From positions 62,001 to 126,000 of the forward strand of contig NZ_JAROCC010000011.1 of assembly GCF_030433715.1 (NCBI RefSeq): 64,000 bases of DNA. Direction: 5' to 3'. Source of the DNA: Sporosarcina highlanderae (GTDB lineage: Bacteria > Bacillota > Bacilli > Bacillales_A > Planococcaceae). Made by a program: the position numbers and the translations under genes. The stretch's first letter is position 1. Every line of letters starts with the position of its first letter. Positions 8,472 to 18,090 of the stretch are shown piece after piece. The notes beneath the pieces were generated by a model. It saw only the letters and a list, made by a program, of their open reading frames with translations, was not told the DNA's origin and did not search any database.

Positions 8472-9604
8472 CCTTTTTCGTTGATGAATTGTTGAAGTCG
8501 TATTTTCACTTCATGAGGCGTAACTTGAGGGCGACCAAGGTTTTGTTTAGATCCTGTTCTAATTTTAAGATGAAGGAAAGTAAGTCCTTTTGTCTTTTTC
8601 CATTTTTGTATTTCTTTTTCGAGTTCTTTTAGATTATGAATATACAATGATTTTTCGTATCCGCAAGCGGCCGCGATGTTGACAAAGTTTACATTATGAG
8701 AAACGGTGCGTTGCCCTCCCGTTGAGTCGTGGGTTTGATTATCTAAAAGAATATGCAGCATATTTTCGGGTTGATAGGTACCGTTTGTCGATAGACTTCC
8801 CATTCGCATAAGCAAGGAACCATCTCCGTCAATGACAACTACATTGAGTTCTTTTCGAGTAAGCGCTAATCCTAATCCAAGGGAACTAACACACCCCATG
8901 GAACCAACCATGTACAAGTTGTTCGAGGAATCTTCCACTTCATAAAGTTCTCTACCCGTTTTTCCTGTTGTTGCAAGATGTACGGTTTTCCCATCTTTAC
9001 ACTGATTAATCACTTGCAATGTTACAATTCGACTTGGTAGTTCATCAAAGGAAGTTTTTTCAATTTTTGACTTATTTATATGAATGGCTTCTTCCTCGAG
9101 TTTCAAGCTCTCTTTTTCAAATGTGTTTTTTTTGACTACAAAGAAAAAAGGTTGTTCTTTTTCAACCCACTCGTTAGCCGTTTTAAGTTGTAACTTTGCT
9201 TCGCTGAAATTACTTGATAAGTATTGCCATTTTATTTGCATAAGGTCTAATAATTGAGTTGTGATTTGTCCCATTAATTCATGCTGAGGTTCGTCAATCA
9301 AACCTGGTTCTCCTCGCAGACTAACAAACCCAAGCACGGGTAATTGAAACGGATAAGTTAAAGATGTAAGGGGAGAGACAGCATTTGTGAGGCCAGAGTT
9401 TTGCATGAGTACTACTGATTTCTTTCCTCCTAAGGAGGCCCCTGATGCGATTGCGATTGCATCTCCCTCATTTGCAGCAGCAATATAGTTACATTCATTG
9501 ATCGAGTAGTTAATAAGACTTTTTAAAAATGAGCAGGGGACCCCGCTATAAAAGTTAAAACCATGTTTTTTAAGTTCATGACCAAATTCACTTGTGTTCA
9601 ACAT
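8468..9604 (-). CDS. ppd: Phosphonopyruvate decarboxylase
   Basis: A thiamine-diphosphate enzyme of about 378 residues that drives phosphonate synthesis by decarboxylating phosphonopyruvate to phosphonoacetaldehyde. The N-terminal pyrimidine-binding domain has the cofactor glutamate in AANEGDAIA (E46); the C-terminal pyrophosphate domain has VIDGDGSLLMRMG followed by LLDNQTHDSTGG. The ATG at 9604 has GGAG 8 bases upstream; a GTG at 9613 overlapping the pepM stop is the alternative. The order pepM-ppd-transaminase is the classical 2-aminoethylphosphonate pathway. Confidence 0.95.
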   Translation of the reverse strand: MLNTSEFGHELKKHGFNFYSGVPCSFLKSLINYSINECNYIAAANEGDAIAIASGASLGGKKSVVLMQNSGLTNAVSPLTSLTYPFQLPVLGFVSLRGEPGLIDEPQHELMGQITTQLLDLMQIKWQYLSSNFSEAKLQLKTANEWVEKEQPFFFVVKKNTFEKESLKLEEEAIHINKSKIEKTSFDELPSRIVTLQVINQCKDGKTVHLATTGKTGRELYEVEDSSNNLYMVGSMGCVSSLGLGLALTRKELNVVVIDGDGSLLMRMGSLSTNGTYQPENMLHILLDNQTHDSTGGQRTVSHNVNFVNIAAACGYEKSLYIHNLKELEKEIQKWKKTKGLTFLHLKIRTGSKQNLGRPQVTPHEVKIRLQQFINEKG

Positions 9605-9609
9605 ATAAA

Positions 9610-10509
9610 TCACTCCGTCTCCGGGGGTGATGGGTTAGTCAATGGTAAATATTTCATCTCCGCAATTTGAAGTTCCTTTGCGTTTTGGAGTCTAAAAATT
9701 TCATTTACATTAGCGATTGAATTCTCAACTTGATGTAGACTCCCATCTTTTTGGATTTGCTTTGAAACGTTTTGCATAGCCGTAATCGATGCTCTTAAAT
9801 TATGGTTAGCCCAAATTACCGCGTTTACTCCTGATTTTACGAATTCAGAAGTTGGTGTCGAATAATACATTGTTGGAACGATCAATACTGGATGTCTCCT
9901 GTTCCACTCTTTCATAAAGTCTGCTATTTGTTCGAAATCGGAATTTTTACTGTGGATAAGAATCGCATCGGCACCAGCTTGTCGGTATGCCTCTGCACGA
10001 GCAAGGACTTCTTTTATTCCCCATCCTGCAATAAAAGCTTCAACCCTTGCAACAACTATAAAATCATCATCCATTTGCGTATCTTTCATAGCTTTTATTT
10101 TTCCGCAAAACTCTTCAATTGGGGCGAGGGGCTGAGCCGTTCCGTTAATAAAAGAGTTTGTTTTAGGAAATAGTTTATCTTCTATGCATACACCGGCGAT
10201 ACCGATTTGCTCTAGTTTTTTAACCAACCTTCTAGCGTTGTTGAAATTTCCATATCCTGTATCTCCATCTACAAGTATTGGGATTGTCGTAGCATCGCTC
10301 ATGAACTCAAGAATATCGACTACCTGTGTCCATGAAGCTTCATTATTATCACGTAGCCCCATGGACGCCGATATCGAAAGTCCACTAGCCCAGATTCCTT
10401 TAAAACCTGCTTCCTCAACGATTTTTGCAGATAAACCATTGTGAGCTTCCATTAAAAATTCAAGTTGTTGTGAGTTCAGTAAATTCTTTAATTTAGTCGT
10501 TTTCTTCAA
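9610..10509 (-). CDS. pepM: Phosphoenolpyruvate mutase
   Basis: PEP mutase makes the C-P bond by converting phosphoenolpyruvate to phosphonopyruvate. The protein is of the isocitrate-lyase superfamily with the metal site DGDTGYGN (81-88) and the mutase signature [10 protein letters not shown] (110-119), which separates true mutases from lyases and hydrolases. A TTG at 10509 gives the usual length of about 299 residues and has AAGGTAGGG 6 bases upstream; an ATG at 10563 would add 18 residues that are not typical. It is first of three overlapping genes. Confidence 0.96.
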   Translation of the reverse strand: MKKTTKLKNLLNSQQLEFLMEAHNGLSAKIVEEAGFKGIWASGLSISASMGLRDNNEASWTQVVDILEFMSDATTIPILVDGDTGYGNFNNARRLVKKLEQIGIAGVCIEDKLFPKTNSFINGTAQPLAPIEEFCGKIKAMKDTQMDDDFIVVARVEAFIAGWGIKEVLARAEAYRQAGADAILIHSKNSDFEQIADFMKEWNRRHPVLIVPTMYYSTPTSEFVKSGVNAVIWANHNLRASITAMQNVSKQIQKDGSLHQVENSIANVNEIFRLQNAKELQIAEMKYLPLTNPSPPETE

Positions 10510-10655
10510 TTCTATCCCTACCTTGATTTCCTTTAATTGATGTACGAGTACCTTTATTAACATATGTAGGGATTTAGTATATTGACAGGGCAGGTTGTCC
10601 CTTAAGCCGGGTGCTAAGACATTTAATCCGTTGATTTCTCTAACTCGTCCAATCC

Positions 10656-11423
10656 TTATTCACTTTGCAATTTACGTATTTCCATAATTCGTCTCCAAAT
10701 TTCCTTATTCTCTATTTTCGCGAATGACCGGATGCTTGGTGTCGTATTCACTTCAAATAAAATCGGTGTTCCATTTTGATCGACACCAAAGTCCATTCCA
10801 TAATCTCTACAAGGCAAAGCGGAATGGATTACCTTCGCAGCTGCGATTGCAATTTCTTCGATTTTCTTTACGATATTCTCTTGATTGTCACTAAATCTCG
10901 TTTGTGCTAATACGTCGGAAATGGGAATTACTTGAGCGCCCCTATGGGAATTTACAATCCCGCTTTCTGTTTCTGTACCTGTTGAAATGGCTGCATACAT
11001 TCCGCCAATCAACCAGTTGCTATTTAGTTTTTGGGTATGAACCCGAATCACAAAAGGTAATCCATCTTCGGTGATGCTTTGAATCTTTTCTTGAATGATA
11101 TAAAGACCGCTTAATCTATTTAACTTTAAAAATGGATGAAGAAGCTGCTGAATTTCATTCATTCCGGATACGTACTTTTGTACGGGTGTTCCCTGAATTG
11201 TAAATCCATTTACGTAGAACTTCCCGCCATCATTTTTGTGGATTTTCAAAATTGCCCTCCCCTGGCCCGTCGTATCATGTTTAACATAGACTGCCTGATA
11301 GCGGTTCAATAAATCATCCAAACTATTCTCGCTGTATAGAACCGTTTCTGGAATATGTTTTGCAACTAATGAATCTTGTCGCAATAATAAACTTTGCTCC
11401 CATTTCCCCATTGCTTTCTTCAT
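10656..11423 (-). CDS. ATP-grasp protein, YheC/YheD type
   Basis: A protein of about 255 residues with ATP-grasp features: the [17 protein letters not shown] region, the basic loop of FVIRVHTQK, and the metal-ligand end [23 protein letters not shown]. The YheC/YheD branch is found mostly in spore formers and is associated with the coat or endospore. ATP-grasp enzymes form acid-amine or acid-thiol bonds. It sits about 150 bases upstream of pepM on the same strand, so it may share regulation with phosphonate synthesis. The start follows GGAG by 8 bases. Confidence 0.8.
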   Translation of the reverse strand: MKKAMGKWEQSLLLRQDSLVAKHIPETVLYSENSLDDLLNRYQAVYVKHDTTGQGRAILKIHKNDGGKFYVNGFTIQGTPVQKYVSGMNEIQQLLHPFLKLNRLSGLYIIQEKIQSITEDGLPFVIRVHTQKLNSNWLIGGMYAAISTGTETESGIVNSHRGAQVIPISDVLAQTRFSDNQENIVKKIEEIAIAAAKVIHSALPCRDYGMDFGVDQNGTPILFEVNTTPSIRSFAKIENKEIWRRIMEIRKLQSE

Positions 11424-11481
11424 GCACTCATCTCCTATCATCCTATTTTATTCATGCGGAAGTTAAGGTGCCTGTGCGGAG

Positions 11482-11641
11482 TTGTAAAGGTACCTGTGTG
11501 AGAAACTATTCCAATAATGCACTACAATTGCATAAAAAAGAAAATGAAACACTGTCAAATCAACAGGTGGTTCTTGATGAATGTTTTATTATACATTTTC
11601 GTGAATTGTCATAAATGTGTAACGCACAGGTACCTTTACAA
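11482..11641. repeat. MITE-like repeat, copy 2, with perfect 17-bp inverted ends
   Basis: A 160-base non-coding element bounded by TTGTAAAGGTACCTGTG at 11482-11498 and its exact reverse complement at 11625-11641. The interior matches copy 1 at 3152-3311. A further partial end, GGTGCCTGTGC, lies just outside on the left. Terminal inverted repeats with no ORF fit a miniature inverted-repeat element. No clear target duplication was found. Confidence 0.82.
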
Positions 11642-11712
11642 TTCCTTTTTAACATCCGAATTTTCAAAATGGTATGGTAACATATGGGTAAGGTATAGGG
11701 AGGGGGAGGACA

Positions 11713-12594
11713 ATGGCTATTTTAGCTGTTCACGATCTATCGAAAGTTTATAAGAGTCACCAAGTACTTGATAATATCAGTCTTACGATTGATGCACCTG
11801 GGATTTGGGCGTTGGTTGGTCCGAATGGGGTTGGGAAAACGACGTTCCTTAATGTTGTCACGAATATTCTTCCAGCCACATCCGGGAGTGTCGATTTAAT
11901 GGGGAAGTCAAATAAGGACCCGTCTGTTTTTAAGGAAGTTGCGTTTCTTCAGGATAATACGGTCCTATTTGATTATTTAACAGGCTATGATCATCTGAAA
12001 TACATTTGTGATGTGCAGAAAATCCCAAAAAAGAGGGTCAATGAAGTGACGGAGTATGTTGGCATGGAAGGCTATCTCAAGAAGACGGTCGGCAACTATT
12101 CTCTTGGGATGAAACAGCATTTGCTGTTAGCGATGGCACTTATTAATGAGCCGAAACTTTTGCTGTTAGATGAACCGTTAAATGGTTTGGATCCGACGAG
12201 CGCCATTTTAATGCGGGGAATTCTATTGGAGCTTGCAGAGAAAGGGACGACCATCCTTTTATCATCACATAATCTATCGGAAATTGACCGTGTGACAAAA
12301 CAGATTTTATTCCTAAAGGACGGCAAACTGACTGAAGTCGATATGAATAAATTTGAAAATACGTACTATGAATTTGCGCTTTCTAATAATGAGCTTGCTC
12401 ATCGTATCTTGAAAGAGCGTGGGTATGATGTGGAAATTGCTTCCGATAAGACCCGAATTCAATTGGGGAATGACCAATTAGATAAAGTAATTGACCTCAT
12501 TAAAGGTGGAGAAATTCAAATTTTAGATATACAAAAAGAAATAACGGGATCGGAAAAGTTGTACAAAGAGATCTTTTCAGGAGTTAGCTCATGA
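11713..12594 (+). CDS. ABC transporter ATP-binding protein
   Basis: A 293-residue ATPase with Walker A GPNGVGKT (36-43), signature NYSLGMKQ (about 133-140), Walker B LLLLDEPLNGLD (about 152-163) and the switch histidine in LLSSHNLSEI. A C-terminal extension of about 80 residues follows, as in exporter-type ABC-2 ATPases. It overlaps the next gene by 4 bases. The two following genes encode ABC-2-type permeases, so this is a heteromeric exporter of unknown substrate. Confidence 0.93.
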   Translation: MAILAVHDLSKVYKSHQVLDNISLTIDAPGIWALVGPNGVGKTTFLNVVTNILPATSGSVDLMGKSNKDPSVFKEVAFLQDNTVLFDYLTGYDHLKYICDVQKIPKKRVNEVTEYVGMEGYLKKTVGNYSLGMKQHLLLAMALINEPKLLLLDEPLNGLDPTSAILMRGILLELAEKGTTILLSSHNLSEIDRVTKQILFLKDGKLTEVDMNKFENTYYEFALSNNELAHRILKERGYDVEIASDKTRIQLGNDQLDKVIDLIKGGEIQILDIQKEITGSEKLYKEIFSGVSS

Positions 12595-13691
12595 ACAAGG
12601 TCTTATTTGAGTGGAAAAAAATCACTCGTCTTAAAGTGTTTCTGATTTTTTTACAGCTCACGTTCGTCTTTGTTTTCGGTTTGTATTTCTATAACCATAT
12701 GTCACAGGATCAAATTAAAGTAAAAAAGACCGAGCATTTTACGGAACTACGTAAAAATGTTAGCCGCCAGCTTCTTCAGGCGGAGGAAGAACAGAAAAGA
12801 AGACCATCCATGGGGCTTAGTGGGCAATTGCATTTTGGTGCGGAACTTTCCGCTAAGTTACAACAATTGATCGGCACCATTCAAAGCGGCGACTGGCGGG
12901 CTGAGTTGCAGACGGAAATTGATGTATATGATACCGCCATACAGTACATCGTTTATGATGGTGCATATTTCGGAGTAAGTTTAATTGATATGGAGCTAAT
13001 CACTAAGCTAAATGAGGAATTACTGAAGAGAAATTTACCAAAGGAAGATTTTGATCTATCCATCCAGACCTCAATCTTCATGAAGAAAGTCGTTTCGTTA
13101 GTCATGAATCCTGTAGGTTTTGTCATGCTGCTATTCGTTTTAGGCCTTATTGTGACAAAGGAATTTGATGATAATACGATCCGGCAAGTGTTGACATTAC
13201 CAATGACAAGAATAGAGTATATGTTCATCAAATTCATTACGATCGTTTCTGGGGGAGTACTTTGGCTTGCGCTGATTTTCGGAAGTTCTTATCTATTAGG
13301 TGAACTAATAGGCCGCTCGGAAGGGAACATTTTTCAATATCCGATTTATACGAACCAAGATACGTTTATTAGTTCAGGAAAGTATTTAATAGATGCTGTC
13401 TTGTATAGCTTCAGCTTTATGACGTTTTCTGTAGGATTGCTTCTGTTTTTAGCGTATGCATTCCGTAATACAATCGTCACGTTTTCTGCTTTGCTTTTTA
13501 TCATGGCTGGTGGGTGGCTGCTTACCAGTTATGGGGTTCAAAATATGTTTAATCCATTCACGTATCAAATGGTAGACCAAGCCATTTTGCAAACACCACA
13601 CTATTTCCCAGCAGGTATAGCAGTCTTAGGTGTGGCACTGTTGGCATTGTTAGTGGCTACAATAATGGTCAACCGAAAGCGGGGGATGTGA
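12591..13691 (+). CDS. ABC-2 type permease
   Basis: A 366-residue membrane protein. Residues about 12-33 form the first helix, a large soluble loop follows (about 35-165), then five more hydrophobic segments from about 170 to 360. The stretch KEFDDNTIRQVLTLPMTR matches the conserved amphipathic region of ABC-2 permeases. It starts within the ATPase stop (ATGA) and is followed one base later by a second permease gene. Confidence 0.88.
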   Translation: MNKVLFEWKKITRLKVFLIFLQLTFVFVFGLYFYNHMSQDQIKVKKTEHFTELRKNVSRQLLQAEEEQKRRPSMGLSGQLHFGAELSAKLQQLIGTIQSGDWRAELQTEIDVYDTAIQYIVYDGAYFGVSLIDMELITKLNEELLKRNLPKEDFDLSIQTSIFMKKVVSLVMNPVGFVMLLFVLGLIVTKEFDDNTIRQVLTLPMTRIEYMFIKFITIVSGGVLWLALIFGSSYLLGELIGRSEGNIFQYPIYTNQDTFISSGKYLIDAVLYSFSFMTFSVGLLLFLAYAFRNTIVTFSALLFIMAGGWLLTSYGVQNMFNPFTYQMVDQAILQTPHYFPAGIAVLGVALLALLVATIMVNRKRGM

Positions 13692-13692
13692 C

Positions 13693-14994
13693 ATGAAGTA
13701 CTTTCTTTTTGAATGTAAAAAGATGCTCAAGAAGAAATCGATTTGGGTTGCGATCATACTATCGGTCGTGGCGATGGCGGTGTTTTATTTCTTTAATTAT
13801 TCTGTAGCAGAACGAGTCCATAAGACTCGAATGCTAGATTTGGAAACAAGTCAAATCGATTTTCCTGAAAAACTTGCAAAGGATCGGATAGCTCTTGAAG
13901 AGGCAAAGAAGGCCGGAGATAGCGCAAAGGTTCTTGATTTAGAGCGTGGGATTAGTATCTATGAAAAAATGCTTGAAGAAAAAAAGTTTCAATGGAACAA
14001 CATTATAGATGGTAATTGGGCAGCAATTTCGGAAAAGCAGTATGAACAGTTGAATTACTTTGCGGTAACCTCTAAGAGCCAGAACTTTCCTGTGCACTCG
14101 ATTATGGATCAACACGTTTCGATGTTTACGGTAAGGGCATCCGCGGAAGAGAGAAGGCTTGTGGCGGAAATAGGGGTTGAACCTTTCGTGCAGTGGGATT
14201 ACTATGCCCCTTATCATCCAACCGCCTACGATAACCATGACGGCAAGGTATTGGAAATGTGGGAATTGGGTACGAAACGCTACGGGAAGCAGGGGTTCTA
14301 CTTTTTATATCAAATTATCCCCGCCTTCATTATCCCGTTCATTATTCTAATTGGCTGCTTTGTCTTTGGAAATAACGTTTCCTCCGAAGCGACGAAGAAA
14401 AAAAGAGGCTTGAATTTGTATGCGGTTCTTCCTTTAAAAAGAGGACAGCTCTTTTTCTCAAAATATTTCAGCGGACTAGTGTTCACGGTGGTTTTTGTTG
14501 TATTTATTCTGTGCGTGCCATTGATCTCAAGTTTGTTCACATCGGGTGTTGGGAGTTTGCAATATCCGGTATTGGTTTATGATGGTCCGATTGAAAGCCC
14601 GTTTGGATTTGAATCGACCATTTTAAATGAATGGACGGATGAATTTCATTTTATTACTTTAGGGGAGTATTTCAGTACAGTTCTGCTTTTAACGGTAGTT
14701 TTGATTGTTTTCATGTTTTCGATTTATTACCTCCTTTCGCTATTTTTTTAAAATCCGACGGTCAACGCAGCGATATTGCTTATTGGTACGTTCTTCGGGA
14801 TGACTATTTTGCCAAAGGCGCCCTTCAATCCATTCACGTATGTAGATATTCATAGAGTCGTAAATCGGGAATTTGCAGTCGTTAATTTCAACGAGGCAAT
14901 AAAAGTGGGCAACGGGTTGATGGTTTTAGGTGCGATTGGTGTTATAGCAATTGTGTTATGTTATATGAGATTTAGAAAATATGTAGTTGAATAA
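13693..14994 (+). pseudogene. ABC-2 type permease interrupted by an in-frame TAA
   Basis: The frame begins at 13693 and reads 352 residues with one N-terminal helix, a long loop and three or four further helices, then meets TAA at 14749-14751. The same frame continues directly with NPTVNAAILLIGTFFG and a final membrane segment to 14994, for about 433 codons in all. The two halves are in one frame, so a single substitution (for example AAA to TAA) explains it, not a frameshift. The missing piece holds the last transmembrane helix. The gene may be a recent nonsense mutant or a sequencing error. Confidence 0.8.
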
Positions 14995-15002
14995 TTTGTT
15001 TG

Positions 15003-15043
15003 AGGCGTCCCCATTATAAATAATATAGAGGGGGAGCCTCACT
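15003..15043 (+). terminator. Stem-loop after the ABC exporter
   Basis: GAGGCGTCCCC pairs imperfectly with GGGGGAGCCTC. There is no T run, so termination is uncertain. Confidence 0.4.
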
Positions 15044-15109
15044 ATTGAAAAGTGTGGGATAAACATGGTCACTGAAGGCGGATATCTAAAGGAAGTGGAG
15101 GTATTGACG

Positions 15110-15784
15110 GTGAAAAAGGCATGGAATCATCAAGGAATCATTGAGAAATTCCAAGCGAACAGGAATGAGGAGCAAGCAGGTCCGATGAAAGCATATATGA
15201 AGAACCATTTCCCGTTTTTGGGGATCAAAAGCCCTTTGCGCAAGTCGTTGCTGCGGGAACAATTCCTTGAATATGAATTGCCCGAGCCTGCTGCACTTTT
15301 TTCAGAGGCTTGGAAGCTATACGAGTTGCCGGAGCGTGAATATCAATATGCAGCAATCGCGCTGATAGATAAGATGAAAAAGCATTTGACGACGGAGGAT
15401 TTTCCAGTACTACGTCAGTTTATTGAAACAAAGTCCTGGTGGGATAGTGTGGATTCGGTAGCGCCGACTTTCGTTGGACAGCTCGTTAAACTTGATAGAA
15501 ATTATGGCGAAAAGGTTATGCTTGACTGGTCGAATTCGGATAATATGTGGACAAACCGTTCTGCGATTCTTCATCAGTTAAAGTTTAAGGATCAAACCGA
15601 TATCGACTTGTTGTTCCACATTGTTCAGCAGCATGCCGATTCGAATGAGTTTTTCATACAAAAGGCGATTGGCTGGGCTTTGCGGGAGTATGCTAAAACG
15701 GATCCCGAAGTTGTTAAGCGATTTGTAGGGGAGACTACATTAAAGCCATTAAGCCGTCGTGAGGCACTAAAGCATATTAACTAA
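15110..15784 (+). CDS. DNA alkylation repair glycosylase, AlkD family
   Basis: AlkD excises positively charged alkylated bases (3-methyladenine, 7-methylguanine) using HEAT-like repeats. The product is about 224 residues, fully helical. SWWDSVDSVAP holds the equivalents of AlkD W109 (here W111) and catalytic D113 (here D115), and QKAIGWALREY holds the third aromatic residue. The GTG at 15110 is chosen because GGAAGTGGAGG lies 8 bases upstream; the frame extends to 15065. Confidence 0.92.
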   Translation: MKKAWNHQGIIEKFQANRNEEQAGPMKAYMKNHFPFLGIKSPLRKSLLREQFLEYELPEPAALFSEAWKLYELPEREYQYAAIALIDKMKKHLTTEDFPVLRQFIETKSWWDSVDSVAPTFVGQLVKLDRNYGEKVMLDWSNSDNMWTNRSAILHQLKFKDQTDIDLLFHIVQQHADSNEFFIQKAIGWALREYAKTDPEVVKRFVGETTLKPLSRREALKHIN

Positions 15785-15813
15785 TTTATGAAATTGATTG
15801 GGAACTTAAAGGT

Positions 15814-16098
15814 TTGATAACAGCCGTGGGAATTACATATTGGTTGGCCGGTCAATCGACAGAAGATTCCATTCCCCGGGAAATACCGACACTATCTGAT
15901 GTTTACAATTATGGAAAGCGGAAAGAGTCGTTTGAATTTGTCGAAAAAGACCTTTCTGTGTATGAGGCCGATGACTATTTCAAACGTGCGATTACAAGGG
16001 GTACTCGTTTGGAGGCATTACTCATTACCGAAAATGCTAAACCCGAAGAGGAATTGATTGGAATCATAACACCTTTTGATTTATTGAAAATAAAATGA
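15814..16098 (+). CDS. CBS-like domain fragment or small protein
   Basis: The frame gives 94 residues from a TTG at 15814, with a C-terminal part resembling half a CBS pair (ALLITENAKPEEELIGIITPFDLLKI). The frame is open back to 15781 and reads plausible protein (EIDWELKGLITAVGITYW), with no ATG and no good ribosome site. That suggests the 3' remnant of a longer gene rather than a complete one. The function is unknown. Confidence 0.42.
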   Translation: MITAVGITYWLAGQSTEDSIPREIPTLSDVYNYGKRKESFEFVEKDLSVYEADDYFKRAITRGTRLEALLITENAKPEEELIGIITPFDLLKIK

Positions 16099-16102
16099 GT
16101 GT

Positions 16103-16151
16103 AAAAAAACAGTAGAAAGTTCAGTACGACACTGAATCTCCTACTGTTTTT
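16103..16151. terminator. Bidirectional terminator between convergent genes
   Basis: AACAGTAG..TTCAG pairs with CTGAA..CTACTGTT, flanked by A and T runs on either side. Confidence 0.85.
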
Positions 16152-16155
16152 CAAT

Positions 16156-17301
16156 TCACTCCACTCTTTTCCGTATCGTGAAATTATCTCCAAGTAATAG
16201 CCAGTTTTGAGGGAAAGGATATCCAAGCACCCAATAACTGATGCCCCGAAGTTTATAGGCTTTTACCATATCGAATTTCGCTTGTGCACTGCGGGCATCT
16301 TCAAACCAGACTTCGTGGGTGCGTCCCTGCGAATCGACGTAACGGAAAAACGGGGCTTGAGCAGTTTGATCATATTGAATGGCAACTTGGTGTTGAATGG
16401 CCCTACGGACCGCTTCCTGTGAGCTGAATGTTTCGGCTTCAGACCCTTGGACGAAAGGAAGAATCCAGTCCCGTGCATAAATTTGAAAGCCGAACAGAAT
16501 CTTGTCTCTTGGAATAACTGTAACAGCGTAGTCAAGCACCTTTTTTATTTCATTGAGTGGAGAAATTGCTTGAGCAGGTCCTTTTCGATAGCCCCATTCA
16601 TAGGTCATCAACACAACAAAGTCGACAATCCTACCATGCGCTTCATAGTCATGCGCCTCATAGAGTAATCCTTTTTGTTCACTACTTGTTTTGGGGGCAA
16701 GCGCTGAAGATACAGAGTATCCTTCCGGATGTAACCGGTCGACCGCAAGTTGCAAAAACTGATTGTAATGCTCCCGGTCTGCAGGGTACACATTTTCAAA
16801 ATCAATATTTAACCCCTGATAACCTTTTTCTTTCATGACAGCGAGCACATTTGTAATGACTTTTTCTTGAAGTTCACTACTTGAAAGTATAGTATGCGCA
16901 GTGTCGGATCCGGCAGCTGTAGCACTGAAATTTGTTATCGCCATTATAGGTACAACTCGTTCCGCAAAAGCGGATTTTAGCATTTCTGTATCATCGAGAG
17001 TAGATAAGGTGCCATCCTCTTTCACACTATAAACAAATGGCATCCAATAGGTGAGGTACTGGCCAACTTCCTGAATTTCCCGAGCGCCTGTTTCTCCAGT
17101 ATTGATTGTATAGGCATTCACATCAATGACCGGCTTCGGAACGGTTGATTGGGAAACGGTCGGGATGACAAGAGCTTGACCAACCACCAAAGCATTCGGG
17201 TTTTCCAATTGGTTAGCTTCGATTATCTGATCCATTGTAACGCCGTACTGATGGGAAATACCCCATACAGAGTTCCCTTGTTTAACAACATGAATTTGCA
17301 A
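16156..17301 (-). CDS. LysM-GH18 glucosaminidase, SleL/YaaH type
   Basis: About 381 residues: one N-terminal LysM peptidoglycan-binding motif (about 2-48) and a glycoside hydrolase family 18 barrel. The catalytic DxxDxE-type strand reads GLNIDFENVYP, with acid E. SleL/YaaH/YdhD proteins cut cortex peptidoglycan fragments as N-acetylglucosaminidases in germinating spores; SleL itself carries two LysM motifs, so this is a shorter relative. A TTG at 17301 is taken as start because TAAGGAG lies 9 bases upstream; the ATG at 17325 directly abuts another purine run. Confidence 0.88.
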   Translation of the reverse strand: MQIHVVKQGNSVWGISHQYGVTMDQIIEANQLENPNALVVGQALVIPTVSQSTVPKPVIDVNAYTINTGETGAREIQEVGQYLTYWMPFVYSVKEDGTLSTLDDTEMLKSAFAERVVPIMAITNFSATAAGSDTAHTILSSSELQEKVITNVLAVMKEKGYQGLNIDFENVYPADREHYNQFLQLAVDRLHPEGYSVSSALAPKTSSEQKGLLYEAHDYEAHGRIVDFVVLMTYEWGYRKGPAQAISPLNEIKKVLDYAVTVIPRDKILFGFQIYARDWILPFVQGSEAETFSSQEAVRRAIQHQVAIQYDQTAQAPFFRYVDSQGRTHEVWFEDARSAQAKFDMVKAYKLRGISYWVLGYPFPQNWLLLGDNFTIRKRVE

Positions 17302-17423
17302 TCCACTTCTCTCCTTACTGTTCATCTCCTTTAGGGTATTCGAATTGTATTTGGGATGTTATCACTTTTGAGAAATCGTAGTCGATTACGTGATAAAATG
17401 TACATTAGAGTGGGGGGATTTGA

Positions 17424-17924
17424 ATGCGTCTTGAAAGGCCATCATTGAAATGGAAATCGGAACATATTGCCTATTTGAAGGAATGGGATGAAGCCAAGGT
17501 GAATCCAAGTAGTTTTCGGTTGAAAAAGGATTTTCCTTACGAAGATTACCTTGAAGAGTTGAAGGAAGAAGAAGCCGGGAAAAACAACAGGGTGCCAAAT
17601 TCGAATTACTTCCTTATAGACGAGAACAATCGAATTTTAGGAGCAGTTACTATCCGGCATTTCCTGAGTGATTATTTACGCAATGTAGATGGCCATATCG
17701 GTGCTGGGATCCGTCCATCTGAACGTCGAAAAGGGTATGCGACGTTTCTTCTTTCCGAAGCATTGAAAATAACGGATCAGTTAGGAATCCGCTCAGTATT
17801 GGTCACTTGCAATGAAGATAATATCGGTTCGGCAGCTGTCATTATAAAGAACGGCGGAGTGGAAGATGAAAGCTTTACAGAACCGCATGGAAATGTTGTG
17901 AGGAGATTTTGGATTGAACGGTGA
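17424..17924 (+). CDS. GNAT-family N-acetyltransferase
   Basis: A 166-residue protein with the GNAT fold. The acetyl-CoA loop is GIRPSERRKGYATFLL (Q/RxxGxG/A-type), followed by the beta-alpha segment around VTCNEDNIGSAAVIIKNGG, which is typical of the YesJ/RimJ-like branch. The GGGGGG before the ATG serves as ribosome site. The substrate cannot be predicted. It is a single-gene unit with its own terminator. Confidence 0.9.
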   Translation: MRLERPSLKWKSEHIAYLKEWDEAKVNPSSFRLKKDFPYEDYLEELKEEEAGKNNRVPNSNYFLIDENNRILGAVTIRHFLSDYLRNVDGHIGAGIRPSERRKGYATFLLSEALKITDQLGIRSVLVTCNEDNIGSAAVIIKNGGVEDESFTEPHGNVVRRFWIER

Positions 17925-17934
17925 AGGTTAGCTG

Positions 17935-17967
17935 AGTCCACGCTGAGAACTCTCGCGTGGGCTTTCT
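17935..17967 (+). terminator. Intrinsic terminator of the GNAT gene
   Basis: AGTCCACGC pairs with GCGTGGGCT around an 11-base loop, then TTTC. Confidence 0.65.
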
Positions 17968-18090
17968 ACATTCTTTCGCGCCGGAACGAGTTCCCTTCCT
18001 AATTTACTTGCCCCTCTTCTGAAAACATCCTAATTATTGATATAATAGAGAGAGTCAGCTGAGTATTGTTGTGAAAGGTGGGATGATTTT

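Noticed and set aside
7344..10509. A fosfomycin-type antibiotic cluster
   Set aside because: Only the three AEP genes are present; no epoxidase, methyltransferase or self-resistance genes were seen.
14749..14751. Programmed read-through or recoding of the stop in the ABC permease
   Set aside because: TAA is the least leaky stop and no recoding structure was visible. A plain nonsense change is simpler.
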